DNA of 64,000 nt from CCY15215 sp039194995 (GTDB taxonomy: Bacteria; Cyanobacteriota; Cyanobacteriia; Cyanobacteriales; Spirulinaceae). A model generated the notes under the pieces. The model was given only the letters and a program-made list of their open reading frames with translations, searched no databases and had not been told where the DNA came from. Shown in pieces: positions 46,599 through 55,815 of this stretch (position 1 is the first letter of the stretch; every line of letters begins with the position of its first letter). The translations under genes were made by a program, and so were the position numbers. The stretch covers positions 4,274 through 68,273 of the forward strand of contig JBCCVR010000010.1 in assembly GCA_039194995.1 (NCBI GenBank), read 5' to 3'.

Positions 46599-49148
46599 GT
46601 GGCACTTCCCGATCTCGTCAATCCGATTCGACGTAAATTTAGAGAATTCAGCACCTTCGTACAAAACCCAGTACGAGTATTATCTCAGCGCGGGCGATTA
46701 GAAGTACAAAAAGCCTACGAAAATTTTGAGATTCCCAAAGCGAAATCGAAGTCAGAAAATGGACGAGGGACGGCGATCGCGGATATTCCCCCCGAGTTGG
46801 AAAGCGATGCGCCACAGGATGGAATTCAAGACACATTCCGAGGCGATCGTCAAGTCTTTTCTGCACCCGATCGCAATGGCAAAATCGAGAGCGATCGCGA
46901 TTTTCCTTACAAGTTTGTTTCCTTTTATCAACCCACCGAAGCAGGTGGAATTCATAAAGGAACTCAGATAGAAAACGATCGACCGCTTTTTATCTTTGAG
47001 TATGATTGCGATCGCATCGATTTACCATCAGAAGAAGTTGAAGAGAAACTGAGAGAATTAGTTGAAAGTTTTAGTTTGAGTCCGTTGCAGAGAGATAAAT
47101 TTCGGCTGATCGTTCCTAACAAAATTGCCAAGCGAGAGGACTCTGAAGAGATTATTTATGCGATCGCAGAACGACCGAGTAAAAGCTGGACTTTGAGAGA
47201 ATATCTCGAGTATGTTGAAAATATCGATCGCAAAGGGGCAATTTCTACTTTACAAGTAGTTAGATTTCTCGATCTCATTTTACAAAGCCTTTGGTTTTTG
47301 CATCAAAATCCCTTACGTTTATCTCGAGAAACGACTCAACCGGGCTTAGCCCATGGTAACTTAACCTTGGATAATTTACTATGGGTTGCAAATGAAGAAC
47401 AAGGTTCTGTAATTGGTCAAAATTTTTGGATTTACATCCTCAATTTACACGTATTTTCAGATCTGCGCTATTCATTACAAGAAAAGGCTGCTTCTCAGAG
47501 TGAAAAAGGACAAGATTTACGACGCTTGGGGGAACTGGGTTTTAATTTGTGGCTGGGAAAAACAGAAGCAGTTGAATCTTTAAGAAAAGAAAATAATCAT
47601 TTATTTGATACACTTGGGGCAAAGAAAAGCAAAACGCTATATGAATTTCTACAAGATTTAGAGGGGGGAAATTTTAGTAGTGGAGATATTGCCAGAAATA
47701 AATTACTCTCCCTTAGAAAAGAGATCGAGGAAGAATATCGCGAAAGTTTAGAACGCGATCGCCCAATTTTATCTTTAGTGCCTCTCAAACGGAGAAAACG
47801 AAATTATTGGTGGATTGCGATCGCGATCGGTAGTGCCTGTTTTTTCTTAGCTTTCGTCGCGTTTCAGGCTTTGAGATCCCTTGGTATAAAACTTCCTAAT
47901 GTTTTCAGTATTTCATCCGAGCAAATAGTAGAAATCCCTCGGGAAGCCAGAGAATGTTATATGACCAATATAGAAGAATTGGATAGTATCGTCAATCTCC
48001 CTCAACTCGGATTAATCGAACAAGGGAGTATTTGGGAGCGAATTGTAACGAAAAAGAGTTTAGTGGCTGCCAATAATACAAGTTTTGAAAAAATGTTGCA
48101 ACAGCGATTAGGATTGCGTGAAGATCTGACCTTTATCCAAGCCAATAATAATGCAGATATTTTACAACGCTTGAGAAATACACGAGAAAGTTTTGCTTTA
48201 ACGGGAGCAATGAATGCAGCAGAACTAGAAGAGAATGGATTGCAACAAACCATCGTTGCCTATGATGCCTTAGTCTTCTTCATTCCTTTCAACAATAGTT
48301 ATCTGGTTCGGGAAAACTTTGCAAAAGAGGAGAGACAAGATCGAGGGAGAGAAGCAATTGAAAAACAAATCTATTTAGATGGAGAATTAATATTCGATCG
48401 CCTAAGCATCAACGCCCAAAATAATTTAAGTATCATTCAAGAAAATGAGAATAATTTATCCTTTAGTATTGATTATATTCCACCCGAACAAGATGCGAGA
48501 GATTTCTTAGTGGAAAGACTCAAGCCAAAACTAACAGTAGAGGGAGATATATTGCAAACGTGGATGGAGCGTCAATTGATAGAGCAAGCAGCAGATTTTA
48601 GTATCGCAAAACCACTCGGAGCTTTAAGCGGTAATCTGTTGCGATCGCTCTCCAGTTCTTCAATTTCTAATGTTTCTCTATCTTCCCAACAAAAAGAAAA
48701 TTTACAGGGAATTAATCCGCCAACGAGTTATACAATCTTCGCAGAGATGTTTGCCAAATATAACAACAATCGCCAGAAAAGTTTGGGTTTTGGGTGGTTG
48801 AGTATGGTCATGGGTCAATGTACTGTTTATCCCCTTGCTTATAACGGAAAACAAGTCGTTCGCGATTATTATAATAGCGATCGCCAGCCCATTTCCCCCG
48901 AAACCGATCTGTGCAATGATAAAGGCAGTTATTGGGGAAGTGCGGATAATATTCAAGACTATGAGTTGAGTTATCCTCTCGCTGTCGTTTATCCAGAAAA
49001 CTCTACAGCAGGGGAAAAATTCTCGGATATTCTGTTAACGATGGAGGGACAATTTTTATTGCGGGAAGCAGGATTAATTCCCAGACTCAAGCTCCCCAAT
49101 ACTCCAGCACAAGTTATAATTACAGAAGGAGGAAAATGTCAGATTTAA
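46599..49148 (+). CDS. Pseudokinase-transmembrane-solute-binding fusion in the eCIS operon
   Basis: 849 residues, GTG start. Residues about 100-370 look like a degenerate protein kinase: HGNLTLDNLLWV replaces the catalytic HRDLKxxN, with no DFG or glycine loop. A basic flank and transmembrane helix follow (about 407-425, WWIAIAIGSACFFLAFVAFQAL). Residues about 460-849 resemble a periplasmic solute-binding (PBP2-like) domain. This topology, cytoplasmic pseudokinase and outer binding domain, within an eCIS operon suggests a membrane-anchor or ligand-sensing partner for the apparatus. I know of no exact precedent; family assignments are by eye. Confidence 0.75.
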   Translation: MALPDLVNPIRRKFREFSTFVQNPVRVLSQRGRLEVQKAYENFEIPKAKSKSENGRGTAIADIPPELESDAPQDGIQDTFRGDRQVFSAPDRNGKIESDRDFPYKFVSFYQPTEAGGIHKGTQIENDRPLFIFEYDCDRIDLPSEEVEEKLRELVESFSLSPLQRDKFRLIVPNKIAKREDSEEIIYAIAERPSKSWTLREYLEYVENIDRKGAISTLQVVRFLDLILQSLWFLHQNPLRLSRETTQPGLAHGNLTLDNLLWVANEEQGSVIGQNFWIYILNLHVFSDLRYSLQEKAASQSEKGQDLRRLGELGFNLWLGKTEAVESLRKENNHLFDTLGAKKSKTLYEFLQDLEGGNFSSGDIARNKLLSLRKEIEEEYRESLERDRPILSLVPLKRRKRNYWWIAIAIGSACFFLAFVAFQALRSLGIKLPNVFSISSEQIVEIPREARECYMTNIEELDSIVNLPQLGLIEQGSIWERIVTKKSLVAANNTSFEKMLQQRLGLREDLTFIQANNNADILQRLRNTRESFALTGAMNAAELEENGLQQTIVAYDALVFFIPFNNSYLVRENFAKEERQDRGREAIEKQIYLDGELIFDRLSINAQNNLSIIQENENNLSFSIDYIPPEQDARDFLVERLKPKLTVEGDILQTWMERQLIEQAADFSIAKPLGALSGNLLRSLSSSSISNVSLSSQQKENLQGINPPTSYTIFAEMFAKYNNNRQKSLGFGWLSMVMGQCTVYPLAYNGKQVVRDYYNSDRQPISPETDLCNDKGSYWGSADNIQDYELSYPLAVVYPENSTAGEKFSDILLTMEGQFLLREAGLIPRLKLPNTPAQVIITEGGKCQI

Positions 49149-49294
49149 CAAAACAAAAGATTGAGGAATTGAGCGATCTCGTCAAACAAGATCCGCTCTT
49201 ATTACAAAAACTCACCGATCGTGTCTATCGGTTAATGCAATCAGAAGCAGAAAATCAGCGCGATCGTCAAGGAAATTCAAGGAGGTTAAAGTAA
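49136..49294 (+). CDS. 52-residue eCIS small protein
   Basis: Highly charged, with no signal peptide: MSDLTKQKIEELSDLV at the start and LTDRVYRLMQSEAE near the end, followed by QRDRQGN. The start overlaps the fusion gene by 13 bp and the stop overlaps the next tube gene's ATG (TAATG), so it is translationally coupled on both sides. The VYRL...RDR pattern recurs twice in the large repeat protein at 49833. It may be a small conserved structural protein (compare DUF5908-type eCIS proteins); the family is unconfirmed. Confidence 0.72.
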   Translation: MSDLTKQKIEELSDLVKQDPLLLQKLTDRVYRLMQSEAENQRDRQGNSRRLK

Positions 49295-49836
49295 TGGCTG
49301 AAAATGAACGTGCGGCGAATTTCGTCACAACCAATCGTTTCTATGTGGAAATAGAAAGGAATCTTGCGGCATCTTTTAGCGAATGTTCGGGTTTTTCTGC
49401 AAAAGTTAAATCGGAAAAGCATTTTGCGGGGGGTGCAAACAACCAACAGCGCGTTATTTTGGGTCAAGTCGAATATTCAGACGTGATCTTAAAGCGAGGA
49501 ATTACTGACGATCTAGAGTTTTGGAACTGGGTTATTTCTGTCATGAAAAAGCCGACAAAACGACGTAATATTAATATTTTACTATTCAATCAAGCGGGAA
49601 AAGTAATGCAATGCTGGACGTTAATTGGTGCAATTCCCATCGAGTGGAAAACCCCCGAACTGAAAGCAGATGCGAATGATATTGCAATTGAAGAATTAAC
49701 CCTTGCTTATGAAGGATTGCAAGTTTCGCGATCGCCAGGAGGAGGAGCGATAGAGGGGGTTACTCGGCATTCTTCGGGAGATTTTATAGAGTCTAAAATT
49801 AGGAATGAAATGCAATCTCTATCGAGGAGATCGTGA
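49294..49836 (+). CDS. Tail tube protein 3 (gp19-like)
   Basis: 180 residues of the tube family with NFVTTNRFYVEIERN, ECSGFSAKVKSEKH, RVILGQVEYSDVILKRGITDDLEFWNWV and DANDIAIEELTLAYEGL. A C-terminal extension of about 30 residues follows. It starts by overlapping the stop of the 52-residue gene and overlaps the next gene by 4 bp. It probably forms another special ring layer at the baseplate end. Confidence 0.92.
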   Translation: MAENERAANFVTTNRFYVEIERNLAASFSECSGFSAKVKSEKHFAGGANNQQRVILGQVEYSDVILKRGITDDLEFWNWVISVMKKPTKRRNINILLFNQAGKVMQCWTLIGAIPIEWKTPELKADANDIAIEELTLAYEGLQVSRSPGGGAIEGVTRHSSGDFIESKIRNEMQSLSRRS

Positions 49837-52523
49837 TGCTCAAACCTCTCGGACAAAACTATCTTAAATCTTCTTTAGGTCAACCGATTCAGCGCAAACC
49901 ATTGGGGCGATCGCTTGCCTCTTTAGGAACGCCTCAACTCCCTCCTATTCCTGATTTAAAAGAGAGGGAGAGAATGAGGGATTTTAGTTATCTTGCTCGG
50001 GGTGAATGGAATAGGGGAAGTGAAGAAAGTGCTTCAATTCCATCGATCCAAGCACGTCAAGATAATCTTATTTCTACTTCTCAAAGCAAGGAAGAAGATA
50101 TTGTTGTCAATAATACTGACTCTGAAGATATCACTTCTGAAGTTCAGCGATCGCCTTTAAATTCTTCATCCCTTTCTACTCCTCGATCAATCAATGAAAA
50201 TACTGTTTCCGATCGCAACAGTATTTCGGAAATGACAACACCGGAAGTACAGAGATCGCCGTTAGAACCTTCTTCTCCGTCCACAGATCGAACACCTTAT
50301 GAAAATACTATTTCCAACACCGATACTATTGCAGAGAGAGAAACATCAGAGGTACAGCGATCGCTAGAAGACACACCACATTCAGAACTCCCCGGATATC
50401 AGGATGTTTATTCAGAGAACAACGTTCAATCTCGTCCTACGTTTTCCCTGAGTAAACTTGCCTCTAATACAATTGATAATACCTTACCCATTGCGAAAAA
50501 AGTCATTCAGCGAGTGAATGAAATCGCCTCTTCACAATCTTCTTCTGTCGCTTCCTCAGAGTCAGTTCAAGCACAAGCAGAATCTTCAGGAGTTAAAAAT
50601 CCAGAAATACAGCAATCTCCCTCAGAAAATTCTCCTCGATCCACACCTCAAACAACGAAGGAAAATATTGTTTCCGAGCCTATCGATACCCCAAAAATTG
50701 CGACCCCAGAAATACAGCAATCTCCTTCTACCTCAACACCGCAAACAACGACAGTACATTTAATGTCCGATCGTCCCGATACTACAGAAATAGCAACTCC
50801 AGAAGTTCAGCGATCTTCCTTAGATAATTCTCAGCTATCCATACCTGAAGCACCAGAAGTAGACATTGTTTCTGACAGCACTAATATTACAGAGATAGAC
50901 ACTCCAGAAGTCCAGCGATCGCCAGAAGAAAAACCACTTTCAGAACTTCCCGGATATCAGGATACTTATTCAGAGAATAAACCTCAATCTCGTTCCAAAT
51001 TTTCTCTGAGTAAACTTGCCTCCAATGCTGTTAAAAATACGTTTCCTATTGCTAGAAAAGTTATTCAGCGATTCGATCGGACATCTTCCCAAAAACCCTC
51101 TAATTCTGTTTCTCCAGAGGTAGTTCAACCTAAAGAAGAATCTGTAAAACCAGATAACTTGAAAGTCCAACGATCGCCTGCTTTATCCACGCCTCAAGTT
51201 CCTGATGAGAATCTGGTTTCCAATAGCAGCAAGATTACAGAAAATCCTACTCCAGAAGTGCAGCGATCGCCTATAGAATCAACTCCTCAAATTACGAATG
51301 AGAATCTTGTTTCTAATCCCAGAAATATTGCAGAAAACCCTACTTCAGAAGTGCAGCGATCGCCTTTAGAATCACCTTCTTTATCCACTCCTCAAATTAC
51401 GAATGAGAATCTTGTTTCTAATCCCGGAAATATTGCAGAAACATCTACTTCGGAAATACAGCGATCGCCTTTAGAATCACCTTCTTTATCCACTCCTCAA
51501 ATTACTGACGAGAATCTTGTTTCCAATAGCAGCAATATTGCAGAAAACCCTACTTCAGAAATACAGCGATCGCCTTCTCTATACACTCCTCAAGTCCCTG
51601 ATGAGAATCTTGTTGACAATGGCAGTAATATTGTAGAAAACTCTACTTCAGAAATTCAGCGATTGCCTTCTGAGATTACTTCATCACCGCAATCCAATAT
51701 GGCGATCGCCACCGAAGAAAGTCGCGTAACAACCTTATCCGAAGGACGAGGATTTTTACAACTCCAACCTCTCGGACAACCCCAACCCCTCGGAGGAAGT
51801 TCGGATTATAATCCCTCTTCGTTTGTTTCAACTTCATTGAAAGAGATTCTCAACTATTCTGGAGAAAATAGTGCTTCTCTCATTCAGAAAAAAGATAATC
51901 AAAAAAACACCGTACAAACTTCTGTTTCTGCTTCCGAAACCTTAGATTTTCCACAATCTTGGTCAAATGTTTCCGAATTAATCGGAGATTCTCCCAACAC
52001 GATAGACGCGAAAAAAACAGAAGATTGGGGAGGATTTTCCGGACTGATGGGAGATACTAGCTTACTGCCAGAAAGTCCCCCAAATCCTGACAGCGAGGCG
52101 ATCGTCCAAGCGAAAAGTGCTCCTGTTGAGGGAGAACTCATGATGCCGATCGCGTTTGAGGAAATCGCACCTGAAGAACCCCTCACACTTCCACCCACTC
52201 CCCAACAACCAGAACCCGAGCAGCCGATCGCAGATGAGGAGTTAGACTGGTTAGCACAACTGGTTTATCGTTTGGTGCGATCGCGCTTGAATATCGACAG
52301 AGAACGACAATATAATCAAATTGGAGGTGCTTCCTTTTGGCCGGATACTGTTTATTTTGCTCGTGCTGAGAATAACTCTCTCGCATCCAGTGAAATGCTC
52401 GCAATGCTAGAAGCCCTGAGTCCTTACAGTAGCGATCGCTTATCGATTTTAGCTCGTGAGGTTTACGTGCTTCTGCAAATGCGGATGGAATGCGATCGCG
52501 ATCGGCACGGGATTTGTAATTAA
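49833..52523 (+). CDS. Large Ser/Thr/Pro-rich repeat protein with conserved C-terminus
   Basis: 896 residues. Residues about 90-660 are low-complexity repeats of about 25-35 residues carrying EVQRSPL-type motifs; one longer block (SELPGYQDxYSEN to IARKVIQR) is duplicated (about 186-230 and 370-412). The C-terminal 110 residues (about 790-896) are conserved-looking, with LVYRLVRSRL and REVYVLLQMRM. It overlaps tube 3 by 4 bp. Role unknown; candidates are a tail-fibre-like or tape-measure-like spacer, or a cargo linker. The repeats suggest recent recombination. Confidence 0.7.
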   Translation: MMLKPLGQNYLKSSLGQPIQRKPLGRSLASLGTPQLPPIPDLKERERMRDFSYLARGEWNRGSEESASIPSIQARQDNLISTSQSKEEDIVVNNTDSEDITSEVQRSPLNSSSLSTPRSINENTVSDRNSISEMTTPEVQRSPLEPSSPSTDRTPYENTISNTDTIAERETSEVQRSLEDTPHSELPGYQDVYSENNVQSRPTFSLSKLASNTIDNTLPIAKKVIQRVNEIASSQSSSVASSESVQAQAESSGVKNPEIQQSPSENSPRSTPQTTKENIVSEPIDTPKIATPEIQQSPSTSTPQTTTVHLMSDRPDTTEIATPEVQRSSLDNSQLSIPEAPEVDIVSDSTNITEIDTPEVQRSPEEKPLSELPGYQDTYSENKPQSRSKFSLSKLASNAVKNTFPIARKVIQRFDRTSSQKPSNSVSPEVVQPKEESVKPDNLKVQRSPALSTPQVPDENLVSNSSKITENPTPEVQRSPIESTPQITNENLVSNPRNIAENPTSEVQRSPLESPSLSTPQITNENLVSNPGNIAETSTSEIQRSPLESPSLSTPQITDENLVSNSSNIAENPTSEIQRSPSLYTPQVPDENLVDNGSNIVENSTSEIQRLPSEITSSPQSNMAIATEESRVTTLSEGRGFLQLQPLGQPQPLGGSSDYNPSSFVSTSLKEILNYSGENSASLIQKKDNQKNTVQTSVSASETLDFPQSWSNVSELIGDSPNTIDAKKTEDWGGFSGLMGDTSLLPESPPNPDSEAIVQAKSAPVEGELMMPIAFEEIAPEEPLTLPPTPQQPEPEQPIADEELDWLAQLVYRLVRSRLNIDRERQYNQIGGASFWPDTVYFARAENNSLASSEMLAMLEALSPYSSDRLSILAREVYVLLQMRMECDRDRHGICN

Positions 52524-52550
52524 CTTTTTTGTTATTTTAGGAACAAATCA

Positions 52551-53147
52551 ATGATGTATCAACAATTAGAAAAAGCAAAATTAATTAACCTTTCTTCTGG
52601 TAAGGATATCGAATTTATGTTTAATCCTAGCGAACTTAAATTTGATGTAGTAATGGAAACCGTAGAAAGTTCGGGAGCAAAAACGCAAAAAACAGGGCGA
52701 TCGAAAGTTAATTATTCCCATCGCAAAGCCACAAAAGTCACAATAAGTAATGTTCTATTTGATACCTATGAAGAGGGAATAAATGTTGTTGATAAATATA
52801 TAAGTTCTCTAGAAAAAGCGTTAGAATTTGTTCAGAATGGAGAAGAGCAACGTCCGCCAACTTATCGTTTTAACTGGGGAACTCAAACCTACTTGAGGTA
52901 TTGTTTTGTTGAAAATCTAAGCTATACATTAACAATGTTTTTACCCAATGGTACACCAGTTCGAGCAAAAATTGATAGTCTAACTCTTAAAGAAACTGAT
53001 GAACCTAAACCGAGTGGAGGAATGAAGGCAAAGCGTCCTAAAAAACCAAGTCGAGAAACCGATCAAAGTTTAGCATTTTGGAAAGAAAAATCTAAATTTG
53101 GACAGATTGTTAAAACTATCAGAAATGTTAAAGATGAAATTATGTAG
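52551..53147 (+). CDS. eCIS tube-end protein (LysM/gp53-type)
   Basis: 198 residues. The N-terminal part matches the contractile-injection tube-protein family (KLINLSSGKDIEFMFNPSELKFD, NWGTQTYLRYCFVENLSYTL, NGTPVRAKIDSLTLKE), related to T4 gp53/Pvc7, which bridges spike and tube. A basic C-terminal tail follows; no complete LysM repeat is seen. It lies directly upstream of the spike gene. Confidence 0.85.
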   Translation: MMYQQLEKAKLINLSSGKDIEFMFNPSELKFDVVMETVESSGAKTQKTGRSKVNYSHRKATKVTISNVLFDTYEEGINVVDKYISSLEKALEFVQNGEEQRPPTYRFNWGTQTYLRYCFVENLSYTLTMFLPNGTPVRAKIDSLTLKETDEPKPSGGMKAKRPKKPSRETDQSLAFWKEKSKFGQIVKTIRNVKDEIM

Positions 53148-53199
53148 AATACTGGCCAACCTAAAAATCTAAAACAATTGTTTTTATCCAACACAAACA

Positions 53200-54963
53200 A
53201 TGATTGCTACCAATTCCTCTCTTTCAAATTCAAGCCAATCCAGTAGTGGTAATTATCAAGCGCTACCTAAGATTGAAATAGAAGGCAACGAAGCCCAGTC
53301 TAAATTATACGAGGATTTATTGCAAGTTTTGGTTGAGGAAAGCCTGCATTTTCCGGCAATGTTTACTTTAGTCATTCGCAACGACTATCAACCGGGAATG
53401 GGAGAAGATTCTGACGAACCTTGGCAACATGACTATTTAGAAATTGGGAAAAAAGTTAAAGTCAGCTTTTCGGCAAGTACGACAGCATCACAGGATTTTC
53501 AGGAAGAAAATGAAGGTCAGGTTATCGAAGGCGAGATTACAGCGATTGAAGCGCATTTTAGCGACCAAACACAAGCTCCTATTGTTGTGCGTGGTTATGA
53601 TATTTCTCATCGCTTGCATCGGGGAAAATGGAATCGTTCTTTTCAGAATTTAACCGATAGCGATTTGGTGAAAAAGATTGCAGGAGAGGTGGGTATTTCT
53701 GTGGGGAAAGTCGATGAAAGTGGCGTTCCCCATGAGTATCTATTTCAGGAGAACCAAACGAATATGGAGTTTTTGCGATCGCGTGCTTCTCGGATCGGTT
53801 TTGAACTCTTTATCCAAGATGGAAAGTTGAATTTTCGCAAACCGACAAAGGATGAGATTTTAGATTTGGAATGGTTGCGAGATATTTCTAATTTTCGTGT
53901 CAGAACCACCAGTGCGGAACAGGTAAAATCGGTAGAGGTGCGGGGGTGGGACTATACCCAAAAACAAGCGATCGTCTCAACAGCAAATTCAGAAAAGGTA
54001 GTGACAGAAACGGAACAGGGGAAGGGGAGTGAGACAAGTGGAAAATTTCAGGGACTCCCCGCACCGACTTTATATGTGGTCGATCGCCCCGTAGAACAGC
54101 CGAAAGAAGCGGATTTAATGGCAGAGGCGTTATGTAATGAGATCGGAGGACAATTTGTTCTCGCAGATGCCCGAGGGGAAGGAAACCCGAAAATTCGACC
54201 GGGACGAGTGGTAAAATTACAGGGAATGGGCAAGTATAGCGGTCAGTATTACGTGACAGAGACGCGCCATGCTTTCCAAGAGCGGATTTATACGACAGAG
54301 TTTAGCGTGCGAGGTTTGCGAGGGGGAGATTTACTAACCCTATTGAATTCACCAGATCGCTTGCAGCCGGGGCAAACTTTTTTAGTGGGTATTGTGACAG
54401 ATAATGAGGATCCGGAAGGGTTGGGACGAGTTAAGGTGAAGTTTCCGAGTTTAACAGAGGAGCATAGCAGTAATTGGGCGCGGGTAGTGAGTCCGGGAGC
54501 GGGAAAAAGCCGGGGTTTTGACTGTTTGCCGGAAATTGAGGATGAGGTTTTGGTGGGGTTTGAACACGGGGATATTCATCGGCCTTATGTATTGGGAGGG
54601 GTATGGAATGGTGAGGATATGCCGCCGGAAAAGGTGGAGGATAGTGTTACGGATGGGAAAGTACGCTTGCGGACGTTGAGAACCCGCAAGGGGCATTTAT
54701 TACAGTTTGTTGAGGAAGATAAGAGCGGGACGCAGGCAGGTGTGAGAATTAAGACAGAGAAGGGGCATCAGGTGTATTTGAATGATAGTCAAGGGAAAAT
54801 TGAGATTGTAACAAAAGGGGGTCACAAGTTGATTTTGGATGATAATGGTTCTAAGATGAGTATGAGTTCGACGGGGACGCTTTCGATTGAGGCAAAAGGT
54901 GCGATCGATCTGAAAACTCAGGGAGTTATTAGTTTGAGCGGGAGTAAGGTTGATTTAGGTTAA
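53200..54963 (+). CDS. VgrG/gp5-like spike protein
   Basis: 587 residues: an N-terminal phage late-control D/gp27-like hub (about 20-370), an OB-fold gp5 domain (about 390-480, VGIVTDNEDPEGLGRVKVKFP and FDCLPEIEDEVLVGFEHGDIHRPYVLGGVWNG) and a C-terminal beta-helix spike (about 515-587, QVYLNDSQGKIEIVTKGGHKL). It is the tip of the inner tube that punctures the target. Likely cargo genes follow directly. Confidence 0.92.
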   Translation: MIATNSSLSNSSQSSSGNYQALPKIEIEGNEAQSKLYEDLLQVLVEESLHFPAMFTLVIRNDYQPGMGEDSDEPWQHDYLEIGKKVKVSFSASTTASQDFQEENEGQVIEGEITAIEAHFSDQTQAPIVVRGYDISHRLHRGKWNRSFQNLTDSDLVKKIAGEVGISVGKVDESGVPHEYLFQENQTNMEFLRSRASRIGFELFIQDGKLNFRKPTKDEILDLEWLRDISNFRVRTTSAEQVKSVEVRGWDYTQKQAIVSTANSEKVVTETEQGKGSETSGKFQGLPAPTLYVVDRPVEQPKEADLMAEALCNEIGGQFVLADARGEGNPKIRPGRVVKLQGMGKYSGQYYVTETRHAFQERIYTTEFSVRGLRGGDLLTLLNSPDRLQPGQTFLVGIVTDNEDPEGLGRVKVKFPSLTEEHSSNWARVVSPGAGKSRGFDCLPEIEDEVLVGFEHGDIHRPYVLGGVWNGEDMPPEKVEDSVTDGKVRLRTLRTRKGHLLQFVEEDKSGTQAGVRIKTEKGHQVYLNDSQGKIEIVTKGGHKLILDDNGSKMSMSSTGTLSIEAKGAIDLKTQGVISLSGSKVDLG

Positions 54964-55013
54964 AAGAGAAACACATTACGCAGATCTAACTAATGTAAAT
55001 TGTTTGACAATCG

Positions 55014-55054
55014 TATAATGTTAGTCTAAGTGGTTTGAATTCTAAGTGGTTTGA
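55014..55054 (+). promoter_or_regulatory. Possible promoter and direct repeat before the toxin-like gene
   Basis: TATAAT (55014-55019) could be a -10 element. A 14-bp direct repeat TCTAAGTGGTTTGA (55025-55038 and 55041-55054, period 16) follows. A TTGACA lies only 4 bp before TATAAT, so it is not a matching -35. Separate transcription of the downstream pair is possible. Confidence 0.35.
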
Positions 55055-55066
55055 GGAAGAAACCAA

Positions 55067-55804
55067 ATGTCCAAAGATCGATTGCAAACAAAGCCTGATT
55101 CAGGTTTTAGCCAACCACCAAAAAAAAAGCCTAAACAATTTGACTCTTCTCGTTCATCCAGTGAAAGTCAAGTAAGAAACTCCTTTGAAGACAAGGAAGT
55201 TAGTTCCCTAACTACTAATGATGAGGATTCAGAGCTAGATTTTAGCAAGATCCCGGTAGAGCCTCCAAATAAAGAATCTAATGAAACAAGCTCTGCTCAA
55301 GATTCTTCGAAACCGATTGATCAAAGCAAAGTTGAAGAATCTTCTATTAGTGGGATGGAGAATGATTCAGAGCTGGATTTTAGTAAAATTCCGGTAGAGC
55401 CTCCAAACAAAGAATCTAATGAAACAAGCTCTGCTCAAGATTCTTCCAAATCTATTTCAGATTCAAATCCGCGCGAAGCCAGAAATATTGCAAAATTTGC
55501 GGAGTATACTAAAGATCTGCGTCAAAATATGGAGGCTCCAGCAGCCCAAGATCCTAAATTAGCATCATTAGTTAGAAAGTTATACAGGCTTGGTGCTAAA
55601 GTAGGTAGTGGAAGTACAGCAGCAGCAATTAGAAAAGAACGAGAAACAGGTAAACCTGTGGGAGGAAGACTGCACGAGCAAAAAGGAAAAGAGTTTATTA
55701 AAGCCCTTCAAAAGTGGCTTGACAAAAATCCAGACGCATCTCCTCAAGATAGAAGAACAGCAGAGAATCTTATTCTAGATTTACAAGACGCACTAAAACA
55801 TTAG
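55067..55804 (+). CDS. Probable eCIS cargo: repeat-linker protein with C-terminal toxin-like domain
   Basis: 245 residues. A disordered, Ser/Glu-rich N-terminal part contains a nearly perfect duplication of about 29 residues (DSELDFSKIPVEPPNKESNE start, at about 54 and 99). The C-terminal 75-80 residues (LVRKLYRLGAKVGSGSTAAA, then GKPVGGRLHEQKGKEFIKAL) resemble a domain found at the C-terminus of Rhs and filamentous-haemagglutinin polymorphic toxins. It follows the spike gene and is followed by an immunity-like gene. Loading into the tube via the disordered N-terminus is inferred. Confidence 0.65.
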   Translation: MSKDRLQTKPDSGFSQPPKKKPKQFDSSRSSSESQVRNSFEDKEVSSLTTNDEDSELDFSKIPVEPPNKESNETSSAQDSSKPIDQSKVEESSISGMENDSELDFSKIPVEPPNKESNETSSAQDSSKSISDSNPREARNIAKFAEYTKDLRQNMEAPAAQDPKLASLVRKLYRLGAKVGSGSTAAAIRKERETGKPVGGRLHEQKGKEFIKALQKWLDKNPDASPQDRRTAENLILDLQDALKH

Positions 55805-55815
55805 GAGTCAAGACA

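Noticed and set aside
54999..55019. TTGACA followed by TATAAT as a complete promoter
   Set aside because: The spacing is only about 4 bp instead of 16-18, so the two cannot work together as -35 and -10.
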